Shown here piece after piece: positions 1-7,532 of a DNA stretch of 11,491 nt. A program made the translations under genes and the position numbers. Positions within the stretch are counted from its first letter, which is position 1; each line of letters begins with the position of its first letter. This DNA comes from Candidatus Eiseniibacteriota bacterium (GTDB taxonomy: Bacteria; JAFGKV01), in contig JALOPK010000142.1 of assembly GCA_025453925.1 (NCBI GenBank), positions 1-11,491 on the forward strand, written 5' to 3'. The notes beneath the pieces were generated by a model that was given only the letters and a program-made list of their open reading frames with translations, made no database searches and was not told the origin of the DNA.

Positions 1-2827
1 CCTCTCGTCGCCTCACCGCGACGTAGTCAAGCAGCAGAATGGCGTTGTTCACCACGATCCCGACCAGCATGATCAACGCCATGAGGCTCAGGATGTTCAC
101 CGTCTGCCCGCCGAAGAAGAGGGCGAGGGCGGCGCCGATGAGGCCCAGCGGCAGGGTGATCATGACGGTGACTGGATGGATGAACGATTCCAGGATCATG
201 GCGAGTACGACATAGGTGAGAATGATGGCCATGACCATCGTCTCGAACAGAGCAGCGAAGCTCTCCTCCTGGATCTCATAGGATCCGGCGAACCGGACGC
301 GGTATCCGGGAGGGAAGGCGAGTGTGTCAGTCCTTGCCTGGATGGCGCGCACAGCCTCGCTGACGGTGCCGCTCGCGAGGTTCCCCGAAATCGTGATTCG
401 ACGTTGCCGGTCCCGCCGCTGGATCTCCGACTCGCCCCGATGTTCCTCGACCTCCCCCAACTGGGTCAGCGGTACTCTGTCCTCGCCCATGGGCAGCCTG
501 AGCGCGGCCAAGCCGGCGACTTCGCCCCTGTCAACGTCGGCATACTGGACGCGGATGGCGTATTCCTCGCCACCCTCGCGGAACACCGACTGATCGTCGC
601 CTTCATAGGCGTTGCGAAGCAGCATGGCCACCGCCCCCGTCGATAGGCCCCGGCGCGCCAGCTCCTCCCGGTCCGGTAGGAAGCGCAGTTCTTCCGCCCC
701 AGGTTCCCAACTTGACTGGACATCCACGAGCCCGGGAGTCGTAGCCACGATCTGTTGGACCTGCGCCGCCAGGAGACGCAACGGTTCCTTCTCCCATCCC
801 AGCACCTCGAGTTCCATGTCGGCATTGCTCCCCGCTTCGCTGCGTGCGCCCGTCACGGAGACCGTCGCGCCGGGGAGTCCCGCGACTTTTGCGCGCATGC
901 TGTTGGCCAACTGGTACGCCGATCTGTCCCGCTCTGAAGCCGGGACGAGCTTCGCGAGGATCGTCGCCTCGTTCACGCCCTTGTCGGCGCCGCCGATCGT
1001 GCTGAGCACCGACGCGACCCAGGATTCGCGAGACAGCGTGGCCTCAACCTCCCGCACCGCCTTGTCGGTCTGCGCCAACGCGGTGCCGGCAGGGAGCTTG
1101 ACACCGATGCTGACGGTGCCCTCATCCATCCGGGGCATGAACTCACCGCCGGAGAGCGCCAGGAGCACGAAACTGAACACCAGCATCAGAATGGTGACCG
1201 CGCCAAGAAGGAACCGGTTCCTCTTCCTCGCCAAGGTCCATGCCAATGCGTCACGGTATGCCCCTGCCAGGCGGACCATGATCCGATCGACGATCCGGGC
1301 GGCGACATGGAAGTCGCCCGATGGCTCCGGCGAGTTCCCCGGGCCCTCTCTTCGAACGCGCTTGAGCACGATGGATGCGAGCATGGGTGTCAACGTGAAC
1401 GCGACCACCACCGAGAAGAGCGTGGCGTAGACCACGGTCATGCCGAACTGAAGGAAGAACCGGCCGATGATCCCCCGCATGAACGCGACGGGCACGAACA
1501 CCACGATGTTCGTCATGACTGAAGCGAATACCGCCAATGCGATCTCGTCGGTGCCCTTGATGGCCGCGAGATCAGGCGGTTTGCCCATGTCCAGATGGCG
1601 GATGATGTTCTCCAGCACCACGATGGAGTTGGTGACGAGGACGCCGACCGAAATGCCCAGGGCCATGAGTGTGAGAATGTTCAGGGTGAATCCTGAGGCC
1701 TGCATCAGAAGGAACGTCGCCACGATGGCTGCGGGCATGACTACCGCGGCAACCACGGTGACCCTGACATTTCTGAGGAAGAGGTAGAGCACGATCGACG
1801 TGAGCACGATACCAATGAGGATGTTCTGCTGCACGTCCTTGACGGCGTCGCGTATGAAGGTCGAGCTGTCGTCGGCATACTCGATCTCGAATCCGTCGGG
1901 TAGATCCCGGCGCAGCTCCTGGACCGCTCTGTAGATCCCATCGGCCGTCGTCACCGTGTTGGCGCCCGACTGCTTGATGATGTCGACCTGCACTGCCGGC
2001 TGTCCGTTGAAGCGTGCGATTGAGCGGCGCTCCTCATGCGTGTCACGGATGATCGCCACGTCGCGCAGTGCGATGAGGCCATTCTCACCCAGGGGTATCT
2101 TGACCCTGCCGATCTCCTCCAGTGAGGTGAACTCGCCCACGGTCCGGACCATGTATTCCTGTTCACGCTGTACGATGCGCCCCTGGGGAATGTTGAGATT
2201 CTCTGCGGCGATGGCTGCCGTGACCGCGGAGATTGGCACGCCGTAGTGCTCCAGCTTCCGCCGGTCCACTGCTACCTGGATCTCGCGCCGCTGGCCGCCG
2301 ATGATGTCGACGTTCGCCACACCCGAGACCTGCACTAGCCGGTCTCGGATGACACGGTCGGCGACCGCGAAGGTCTCGTTGACGGGTCGGTTGCTGGACA
2401 CCGAAATGGAAACGATGGGGAATGCTCCGAACTCGAACTTCTGGACCTTCGGTTTCTCGACCCCCGACGGCAGCTCGGTCAGGATGGCATCGACTTTCGC
2501 GCGGACATCGTTGGCCGCCTCGTTGGCGTCGACCTCCAACTCGAATCGGACGATCACGAAGGAGACGCTCTCCCGCGAGTAGGATTCGATGCGGTCGATG
2601 TCGGACATGGTGCTGACGGCATCTTCGATCTTCTGGCTGACCTGGCTCTCGATTTCCTCGGGCCCTGCGCCCGGGTAGATCGACGTGATCATGACCACCG
2701 GGAACTCCACGTTGGGCATGAGGTCGATCACCAGTCGCCGGTAGGAGTAGGCCCCGAGCAGGACAAAGGCCCCGGTGAGCATCGTCATCAGGACCGGGCG
2801 CCGAACGGACAAGGCCGAGATGAACAT
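1..2827 (-). CDS. RND efflux permease (HAE1/AcrB-like), 3' end outside window
   Basis: This is an inner-membrane drug/hydrophobe exporter of the RND superfamily. 942 codons are visible; the reading frame leaves the window after the TM10 region, so about 100 residues are missing compared with the usual ~1030-1050. The start is ATG with a GAGGGG Shine-Dalgarno 9 bases upstream, four bases after the adaptor stop. The N-terminus (MFISALSVRRPVLMTML) is the typical first amphipathic helix plus TM1, followed by a DLMPNVEFPVV motif. The second half restarts with the repeat-like segment ARKRNRFLLGAVTILML before TM7, and a GEFMPRMDEG motif follows. TM4 reads GVLVTNSIVVLENI and TM10 reads GIVVNNAILLLDYV. 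At the positions of AcrB D407/D408 there are T399/N400, and at K940 there is N927, so the classical proton relay is absent. The AcrB R971 position is outside the window. The substrate cannot be inferred. Confidence 0.95.
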   Translation of the reverse strand, partial: MFISALSVRRPVLMTMLTGAFVLLGAYSYRRLVIDLMPNVEFPVVMITSIYPGAGPEEIESQVSQKIEDAVSTMSDIDRIESYSRESVSFVIVRFELEVDANEAANDVRAKVDAILTELPSGVEKPKVQKFEFGAFPIVSISVSSNRPVNETFAVADRVIRDRLVQVSGVANVDIIGGQRREIQVAVDRRKLEHYGVPISAVTAAIAAENLNIPQGRIVQREQEYMVRTVGEFTSLEEIGRVKIPLGENGLIALRDVAIIRDTHEERRSIARFNGQPAVQVDIIKQSGANTVTTADGIYRAVQELRRDLPDGFEIEYADDSSTFIRDAVKDVQQNILIGIVLTSIVLYLFLRNVRVTVVAAVVMPAAIVATFLLMQASGFTLNILTLMALGISVGVLVTNSIVVLENIIRHLDMGKPPDLAAIKGTDEIALAVFASVMTNIVVFVPVAFMRGIIGRFFLQFGMTVVYATLFSVVVAFTLTPMLASIVLKRVRREGPGNSPEPSGDFHVAARIVDRIMVRLAGAYRDALAWTLARKRNRFLLGAVTILMLVFSFVLLALSGGEFMPRMDEGTVSIGVKLPAGTALAQTDKAVREVEATLSRESWVASVLSTIGGADKGVNEATILAKLVPASERDRSAYQLANSMRAKVAGLPGATVSVTGARSEAGSNADMELEVLGWEKEPLRLLAAQVQQIVATTPGLVDVQSSWEPGAEELRFLPDREELARRGLSTGAVAMLLRNAYEGDDQSVFREGGEEYAIRVQYADVDRGEVAGLAALRLPMGEDRVPLTQLGEVEEHRGESEIQRRDRQRRITISGNLASGTVSEAVRAIQARTDTLAFPPGYRVRFAGSYEIQEESFAALFETMVMAIILTYVVLAMILESFIHPVTVMITLPLGLIGAALALFFGGQTVNILSLMALIMLVGIVVNNAILLLDYVAVRRRE

Positions 2828-2831
2828 GGAA

Positions 2832-4022
2832 TCAGCCCCTCGTGGCTACGGGGGCGAAGTACTCGGCCGTGAGATCCTTGTGGATGACCACTCGGGCTCC
2901 GTCCTCGAGCTTGTTCTGGCCCGTCACCACGATCCTGTCCCCCGGCGCGATCCCCCGGGCGATCGCGGAGAGTCGGCCGTTCGTGATATCCGGAATCACG
3001 GTACGAAGCCCTGCCGTCATCGAATCGCCCGATGCTGTTACCACATAGACGAGCTGATCGCCGTTGCGTTGGAACAGGGCGACCGGCGGGACCACGGGGA
3101 GTGTCGAAGACGACCCGACCAGGATCTCAGGGGACACGAGCATCCCCGGTTTGAGTAGCCTGCCTTCGTTCACGACGACGATCTCGATACTGAACAGCCG
3201 CGAGTTGGAGTCCGCGCTGAGCGTGGCCTTCGTCACTTCGCCCGTCAGCGTGACCTCGTTGCCTGAGGCCGGAGTCGGTGCCGTGTCAGCGGCCATGCTC
3301 CCCGGGGCGCCCGATCGCCCGCCTGGTGCGGCGGAGCGAGTCCTGATCCTGACCGGCTGGCCAACCTCGATCAATGCCCGTTCTGTACCGCTGACATCGA
3401 GGGAAACCCTTATCCGGTCGAACGATGCGACGGTGGCAACTATCTGACCCGCGTCCGCGTAGTCTCCGGGGCTCACGTAGGTCGCCGTGACCACGCCGCC
3501 TATGGGCGTGTCAAGATGCACGGCCTTTCCCGACATGACATAGGCCGAGCGAGCCGCTCCGGTCGCCGTGCGAACACGATCAAGATCCTGGACAGAGACC
3601 GCGCCGGTCGCGTACAGCTCTTCGATGCGGAGGCTGTCCCTGCGGGCCGTCTCGTAGGATGCCTGCAGAGTCTGGTAGTTGGTGGCGAAGCGGACCGGGT
3701 CGAAGGTGTCGAGGGAGACGATCAGCGCGCCCCTGCGGACCTCGTCGCCGACCTCGGCGTGAACTCTGGTCACTCGGGTCCGAACATCGGAGATGAGGTC
3801 AACCTGCCCCGTCCCCTGAGCAACGCCGGTGAACTCCCGCCAGTCCTCCACGGGGACGATCTGTGCCGTGACGAAATCAACGGGGACTCCGAGCCGTTGC
3901 TGGATCTGGTCGATACTCTCGACGGTCTCTCGCCGCAGGCGCCGGCCTCCCGTGACGACGAATGCCACGACGATCACGACGCCCAGGATCACCCACAATC
4001 CAATCTTGGCGGATCTGTTCAT
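2832..4022 (-). CDS. RND periplasmic adaptor (membrane fusion protein, HlyD/AcrA family)
   Basis: This 396-residue adaptor bridges the permease and the outer-membrane channel. Residues 7-24 form an uncleaved membrane anchor (no lipobox Cys is visible). Lipoyl half-motifs lie around 75-105 (VHAEVGDEVRRGALIVSLD) and 168-205 (LDTPIGGVV...VSPGDYADAGQIVATV). A short alpha-helical hairpin sits between them (about 108-165), followed by the beta-barrel and membrane-proximal domains ending in GDRIVVTGQNKLEDGARV. An Ala/Pro/Gly/Ser-rich stretch at about 230-256 interrupts the beta-barrel domain and looks like an unstructured insertion. The ATG start is supported by an AGGAGA Shine-Dalgarno 8 bases upstream. 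The gene lies 17 bases after the channel gene and 4 bases before the permease gene, which fits one co-translated pump operon. Confidence 0.95.
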   Translation of the reverse strand: MNRSAKIGLWVILGVVIVVAFVVTGGRRLRRETVESIDQIQQRLGVPVDFVTAQIVPVEDWREFTGVAQGTGQVDLISDVRTRVTRVHAEVGDEVRRGALIVSLDTFDPVRFATNYQTLQASYETARRDSLRIEELYATGAVSVQDLDRVRTATGAARSAYVMSGKAVHLDTPIGGVVTATYVSPGDYADAGQIVATVASFDRIRVSLDVSGTERALIEVGQPVRIRTRSAAPGGRSGAPGSMAADTAPTPASGNEVTLTGEVTKATLSADSNSRLFSIEIVVVNEGRLLKPGMLVSPEILVGSSSTLPVVPPVALFQRNGDQLVYVVTASGDSMTAGLRTVIPDITNGRLSAIARGIAPGDRIVVTGQNKLEDGARVVIHKDLTAEYFAPVATRG

Positions 4023-4039
4023 CTGTTCTTCTCCTGTCC

Positions 4040-5611
4040 TCAGCCTTCATGCCCGGTGGAATGATCGACCGCCGGCCTGGCGGCGGAACCGGCAGTCCGG
4101 CCCGAAGCCCGCTCCAGATTGGCCACGGCCACGTTGTACCGATAGAGGGTCTCCGCGTAGTTGGTCTTCGCCAGATTGAGCGCCAGCTCCGCGTCGTTCA
4201 GTTCCAGTTGCGTCGAGATACCGCTTCTGAAACGGGTCTCTGCGATCTGATACATCTCCTCGGCAAGCTCGACGGTCGCGCGCTGTGCTTCGTATTCCCG
4301 GGTCAGACCCTGAAGGTCCTGCACCGCCTTGGTCACGTCCAGGCGGATGGCCTTCCGGGCCTGCGCCAGTTCGTGTCGCGCCTTCGATAGACCGGCTCGC
4401 GCCTGTTGTACCTTCCCCCTGGTGCGGAACCCATCGAAAACCGGCACGCTGAACACCAGGCCGGCCGACATCGAGACCTGACTGTTCTCATCGAAGGCCG
4501 CGGCCAGGTCATCCTTGTCCGCCTGTCCTTGGACGCTTACCTGACCGAACGCGCCCAGCACCGGCAGGATGTTCGCCTTGTAGATGGAGACCACCCGTTG
4601 CTGTCCCTCGACGTTGAGCTCCAGCGCCCGGATCTCCGGTCTATTGAGCAAGGCCTCCGCCATGGCGCGGTTCACGTCGGCAGCCATGGGACTATACCCG
4701 AGCGTGTCGCTGAGCAAGGGGTCGGGTTCGTCGGCGATTCCCACGATGCGCTTGAGGTCCTGGGAGGCGAGGACGAGGGTGTTCTCGGCCCGAATGAGAT
4801 CAGGCTCCCGGTTCTTCACCTCCACAGTTGCCCGCTGCAACGCGAAGCGGGACTCCGCACCTTGAGCGTGCTTCTCCTCGATGTCCCGCAGGTGGGAACG
4901 GGCCTGTTCGAGCCCCTGTCGTTGGATGTCCACCAGCTTCTCCAGCAGGAGGACCCGAGAGTAGGCCTCGGTGACGGCGAAGAGCACACTGCTCCTCGCC
5001 GCGTCAACGCCCAACCCGGCCATCCGGCGGTAGATTCCGGCGAACTTCACGGCGTTCCCCACGCGGCCGAACGCGTAGAGCGTCTGGTCAAGTCGAAGGG
5101 CGCCGGCGAACTCTGTGTCAGACCCGATCTCGATCTTCACCGGACCGCCGGATGACTCGCCGGTGGACCCGCCATTCGTGGAGTCGTCCTCACCGCCGAA
5201 GAACTCCGCCGGCAGGAAGAAGGCCGGCTTCTTGAAGTTCCCGGTGTACTGGGCTTGTACCGTGATGTTCGGCAGCGCGCCTGCGTAGGCTTCGGTCACC
5301 GCGCCCTCGGCCTGCGCCACACCCTGCTCCGCGATCAGCACCTCTTCGTTGTTCTGCAGCGCCAACGACCGGGCCTCGTCGAGACTGAGGGTTCGCGCAT
5401 CCAGGCGGACGGGGGAGGGGAGGATCAGGCACAGAGCCAGGAACGTGACCGCACAGCCCCGTCCTGGTCCCCGGGGCGAGCCGGTAGCTCGGTATTCGAT
5501 GTTCGATGTTCGACGTTGGATGCTCGACGTTCGATCCCTCCTCCCTTTGGCAAAGGGAGGTCGGGAGGGACTTCGCCGTTCGGCGCTGGATGTTCGATGT
5601 TCGAGCTTCAC
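4040..5611 (-). CDS. TolC-like outer-membrane efflux channel with repeat-derived N-terminal leader
   Basis: This is an outer-membrane efflux protein (OEP/TolC family). The mature part begins near RTLSLDEARSLALQNNEEVL, the usual opening of this family, and carries the two long coiled-coil halves; the second contains SVPVFDGFRTRGKVQQARAG and RFRSGISTQLELNDAELALN. I place the start at GTG 5611, 13 bases after the tetR stop, because AGGGG lies 6-7 bases upstream; this gives 523 residues. No in-frame ATG, GTG or TTG occurs between this GTG and the hydrophobic signal segment at about residues 53-73 (CAVTFLALCLILPSPV). The first ~50 residues are Arg/Ser-rich and are translated from a dispersed heptamer/hairpin repeat. 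An acidic Gly/Ser-rich insert (GGEDDSTNGGSTGESSGG) lies in the first beta-strand region. An alternative ATG at 5680 would sit inside tetR and has less support. Confidence 0.9.
   Translation of the reverse strand: MKLEHRTSSAERRSPSRPPFAKGRRDRTSSIQRRTSNIEYRATGSPRGPGRGCAVTFLALCLILPSPVRLDARTLSLDEARSLALQNNEEVLIAEQGVAQAEGAVTEAYAGALPNITVQAQYTGNFKKPAFFLPAEFFGGEDDSTNGGSTGESSGGPVKIEIGSDTEFAGALRLDQTLYAFGRVGNAVKFAGIYRRMAGLGVDAARSSVLFAVTEAYSRVLLLEKLVDIQRQGLEQARSHLRDIEEKHAQGAESRFALQRATVEVKNREPDLIRAENTLVLASQDLKRIVGIADEPDPLLSDTLGYSPMAADVNRAMAEALLNRPEIRALELNVEGQQRVVSIYKANILPVLGAFGQVSVQGQADKDDLAAAFDENSQVSMSAGLVFSVPVFDGFRTRGKVQQARAGLSKARHELAQARKAIRLDVTKAVQDLQGLTREYEAQRATVELAEEMYQIAETRFRSGISTQLELNDAELALNLAKTNYAETLYRYNVAVANLERASGRTAGSAARPAVDHSTGHEG
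5494..5605. repeat. Dispersed heptamer/hairpin repeat, copy 1 (inside the channel gene)
   Basis: Six tandem 7-base units (ATTCGAT, GTTCGAT, GTTCGAC, GTTGGAT, GCTCGAC, GTTCGAT) occupy 5494-5535. A perfect hairpin, CTCCCTTTGGCAAAGGGAG (5541-5559), then GGTCGGGAGGGA follow, and four more units (GTTCGGC, GCTGGAT, GTTCGAT, GTTCGAG) occupy 5578-5605. The same layout recurs at 6779-6881. The copy lies wholly within the translated N-terminus of the TolC-like gene and adds no stop codon in that frame. Confidence 0.85.
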
Positions 5612-5624
5612 CGTCCGTCCCCTC

Positions 5625-6278
5625 TCAGGCACGTGCGGGCGCAAATGTGGTCGTGATGAGCCGCACAATGATTGGTGCATAGTCAGTCCACTTCTCCTTC
5701 TTGGCGGGGTCGAACCAGCTCATCAGATTCTGACCCACGAAGCCCCACAGCAGCGCCCGGAGCGTTGCGGTAATGACCGAGGGATCGCCTGGAGCCAACA
5801 CCCCTTGTTCCATGCCTTCCTTGAAGAGGGCGTCGAGCCGCTCGCGCAAGGCGGCCTCGTGGCGCGTCAGGTCAGCGGCGATGGTCTCCCGGCTCCGCGC
5901 GAGGGTCAAAACGGTACCCAAGTAGTTGGAGGCGAATGCGGGGTTGTTCTTAAACCAATTTGATACCCCTCGGACCACGGCTGTGATCCGCTCATCAACG
6001 GGTCCGCGACGCGTGCTCTGTGTCGCTACCACCTGCTCGAGCTCTTCGCAGCGATGCCGCAACAGCGAGGCGTAGACATCTTCTTTGTTCTCGAAGAGCT
6101 TGTAGATGTAGCCGACGCTGAATTCGCCTTCGGCTGCGATCTCCTGCACAGTGATCTCGTGGTACACCCGCCGTTCGAGCAACAACTCGGCTGCATGCAG
6201 CGCCTCGAGCCGATGCTGTTCGCGCTCCCGCTCCTTGCGCGAACGCGCCGGATCATGATCGGATGATGTGCTTGACAT
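5625..6278 (-). CDS. TetR-family transcriptional regulator of the pump operon
   Basis: This 217-residue one-component regulator is the first gene of the efflux operon and probably represses it until a pump substrate binds. The N-terminal DNA-binding domain is clear: residues 27-40 form the first helix, and the helix-turn-helix is ITVQEIAAEGEFSVGYIYKLF at about 42-62, followed by NKEDVYASLL. The C-terminal ligand/dimer domain is helical and diverged, with a family-typical segment LLWGFVGQNLMSWFDP. I chose ATG 6278 because GAGG lies 4 bases upstream; an in-frame GTG at 6305 would add nine residues but has no usable ribosome site. The role as pump repressor is inferred from gene order. A palindrome at 6404-6421 upstream is the best operator candidate. 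Confidence 0.92.
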   Translation of the reverse strand: MSSTSSDHDPARSRKEREREQHRLEALHAAELLLERRVYHEITVQEIAAEGEFSVGYIYKLFENKEDVYASLLRHRCEELEQVVATQSTRRGPVDERITAVVRGVSNWFKNNPAFASNYLGTVLTLARSRETIAADLTRHEAALRERLDALFKEGMEQGVLAPGDPSVITATLRALLWGFVGQNLMSWFDPAKKEKWTDYAPIIVRLITTTFAPARA

Positions 6279-6403
6279 ACCGCCTCGTGATGAAGGCCAG
6301 GCCACTCCCGGCCCGACGGGGATCCTCTGGTGACGTTGTGCCTGAATGGGAAGAGCGTACCGAAGCCAGAACGGATGTTCATGTGAGGAACGATAGTTCA
6401 GAC

Positions 6404-6421
6404 TGTGAATGGCCGTTCACA
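6404..6421. promoter_or_regulatory. Palindrome, candidate TetR operator
   Basis: An 18-base inverted repeat, TGTGAATGGCCGTTCACA, has 8 of 9 base pairs matching around its centre. It lies about 125 bases upstream of the tetR start, in a region otherwise lacking structure. Its size and symmetry suit a TetR dimer. The assignment to this regulator is inference from position only. Confidence 0.45.
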
Positions 6422-6449
6422 AGTTGGCGTGGTGACGATGTGGTGTCAA
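6421..6449 (-). promoter_or_regulatory. Possible promoter of the tetR-pump operon
   Basis: A perfect TTGACA -35 box lies at 6449-6444 (minus strand). Seventeen bases downstream is only CAACTT (6426-6421), a poor -10. If used, transcription would start inside the palindrome at 6404-6421, which would fit repression by an operator-bound regulator. The weak -10 keeps this tentative. Confidence 0.3.
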
Positions 6450-6778
6450 GAGGGAGGCGGATCATCGGCAGGATGGAATGCTGGAAGGGTGGCTGCACGC
6501 CGCGAGGAGTTTCCTGGAGGGAGTCCCCCCCTTCGCCAGGCAGGCCGCGAGGGTATGACAGACACGGGAGCAGGAGATCGAACATGAGACGACGACTTCA
6601 CATGCTTATGTAGGAGAGAAACGGCTTGGTCCAACCTCCTTGTTCACCCGCACGAGGATTCGCCACGCGTCGGAAGCCGTAGACTCTCGCCGCTGCTAGG
6701 TAGGTGTCCGCAATCCCCATCGAAATGATTGCCTCAGGTTCCTGACTACTCCCGCAGGTAACGTTACAAGCTCGCACC

Positions 6779-6881
6779 TTTCGACGTTCGAGGTTGGGTA
6801 CCTCTTCCCTTTGCCAAAGGGAGGTCGGGAGGGATGTCCTCTTCGATGTTCAAGTTGGATGTCTGCTGTTCGACGCTTGCC
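6779..6881. repeat. Dispersed heptamer/hairpin repeat, copy 2
   Basis: Units TTTCGAC, GTTCGAG and GTTGGGT (6779-6799) precede the hairpin TCCCTTTGCCAAAGGGA (6806-6822) and GGTCGGGAGGGA. Then come CTTCGAT, a six-base GTTCAA, GTTGGAT, GTCTGCT, GTTCGAC and GCTTGCC (6841-6881). The copy starts a few bases downstream of the VOC stop codon and might also help end that transcript, though no U-tract follows the hairpin. Confidence 0.8.
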
Positions 6882-6885
6882 AGCT

Positions 6886-7275
6886 CTATGGAGTTCCTTG
6901 GTTCCACTCCGGATCCTCGAACCGCTGAATCTCCACCAGGTAGCCGTTGGGATCCCGGCAGAAGAGGTGGTAGATCCCATACTCAGGGTTGAACGCGGGC
7001 GCCTTATCGATCGGAACGCCGTGCTCCAAGAGCCGCCGGTGCCACCCGTCGACGTCGTCGCTCACCAAGGTCAGGATGATGCCCTGCGCGGGTACGGAGT
7101 CCCGCCGGCAGAACCCGACGTAGCCTTGCCCCGCCGCGCGCCAGATCCGGCACCGCCCCTGGTCAAGCACCATCGGCATGCTGAGGATCTCTCCGTAGAA
7201 CCTCGTCGTCGCCTCAAGATCCGTCGTCGAGCAGAACGTGATCAGATCACTGAACATTGACACCGTCTCCCTCAT
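6886..7275 (-). CDS. VOC (glyoxalase/bleomycin-resistance fold) family protein
   Basis: A 129-residue single-domain vicinal-oxygen-chelate protein. The two beta-alpha-beta-beta-beta modules show as LITFCSTTDLEATTRFYGEILSM and VSDDVDGWHRRLLEHGVPI, and the C-terminal signature YHLFCRDPNGYLVEIQRFEDP carries the metal-ligand Glu of the family. The first ligand position, often His, reads Phe/Cys here, so metal-dependent catalysis is uncertain; substrate unknown. ATG 7275 overlaps the upstream stop as ATGA, suggesting translational coupling. An internal ATG at 7257, with AGGGAG 9 bases upstream, is an equally good start and would remove six residues. It is the last gene of a three-gene unit with the helix-turn-helix and membrane proteins. 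Confidence 0.88.
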   Translation of the reverse strand: MRETVSMFSDLITFCSTTDLEATTRFYGEILSMPMVLDQGRCRIWRAAGQGYVGFCRRDSVPAQGIILTLVSDDVDGWHRRLLEHGVPIDKAPAFNPEYGIYHLFCRDPNGYLVEIQRFEDPEWNQGTP

Positions 7276-7532
7276 GACGGGGGCTTCGACTCGCCGCCCG
7301 CCGGCTTCCCTCGGAGATGATTGAACGCAGAGTCATCGCCGAACATCTGCTCGTCAAGCCAGAGGTCGATGACGCTGCGGCGGAACCGCCACTCCTTGCC
7401 GAGCTTCGCGGCCGGGATCCGCTTTTCCTGGGCCCACTTGTAGATGGTCTGAGGTTTGAGCCGCAGATATGCTGCCACCTCCTCGATGGTCATGATCTCA
7501 TTTGAGGAATGGCCCACCCCGCCGCTGTTCAC
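7272..7532 (-). CDS. Excisionase-type helix-turn-helix DNA-binding protein (HTH_17-like)
   Basis: An 86-residue protein whose residues about 14-60 match the excisionase/MerR-like winged helix: MTIEEVAAYLRLKPQTIYKW followed by AQEKRIPAAKLGKEWRFRRSVIDLWL. The R-I-P-A-x-K-x-G-x-x-W-R-F motif is diagnostic. The remaining 25 residues are polar with no clear fold. The GTG start overlaps the upstream membrane-gene stop (GTGA) and has GGAGGAG 6 bases upstream, so the start is well supported. No integrase or other mobile gene is nearby, so a local transcription regulator is more likely than a phage excisionase. The tandem direct repeat in the operon promoter (8343-8361) is a plausible target, by inference only. 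Confidence 0.88.
   Translation of the reverse strand: MNSGGVGHSSNEIMTIEEVAAYLRLKPQTIYKWAQEKRIPAAKLGKEWRFRRSVIDLWLDEQMFGDDSAFNHLRGKPAGGESKPPS

Larger units (their letters stand above)
6279..6885. other. Gene-poor intergenic stretch between VOC gene and tetR
   Basis: About 600 bases hold no convincing gene on either strand. Short reading frames here lack ribosome sites and family resemblance. Features seen are the heptamer/hairpin repeat copy at 6779-6881, the palindrome at 6404-6421 with a TTGACA box beside it, and a 10-base palindrome GTAACGTTAC at 6758-6767. I see no tRNA or recognisable RNA gene. Confidence 0.6.

Noticed and set aside
612-1430. Long plus-strand open frame opposite the RND permease
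   Set aside because: It is antisense to a clear RND gene, has no ribosome site or recognisable domain, and its amino-acid make-up is that of a shadow frame in GC-rich DNA.
4406-5155. Long plus-strand open frame opposite the TolC-like gene
   Set aside because: The minus strand encodes a well-matched outer-membrane efflux protein; this frame shows no family features.
5612-5680. ATG 5680 as start of the TolC-like protein
   Set aside because: It lies within the tetR coding region and lacks a good ribosome site; GTG 5611 has AGGGG at suitable spacing just after the tetR stop.
6531-6556. Possible further copy of the hairpin repeat (CCCTTCGCCAGG...GCGAGGG)
   Set aside because: Resemblance is limited to a few bases; there is no matching stem and no heptamers.
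6379-6634. Short minus-strand reading frames between the VOC gene and tetR
   Set aside because: They overlap each other, lack ribosome sites and family resemblance, and cover the likely promoter/operator region.
7272-7532. Phage excisionase or sign of an integrated element
   Set aside because: No integrase, attachment site or other phage gene is visible; the domain is common in chromosomal regulators.
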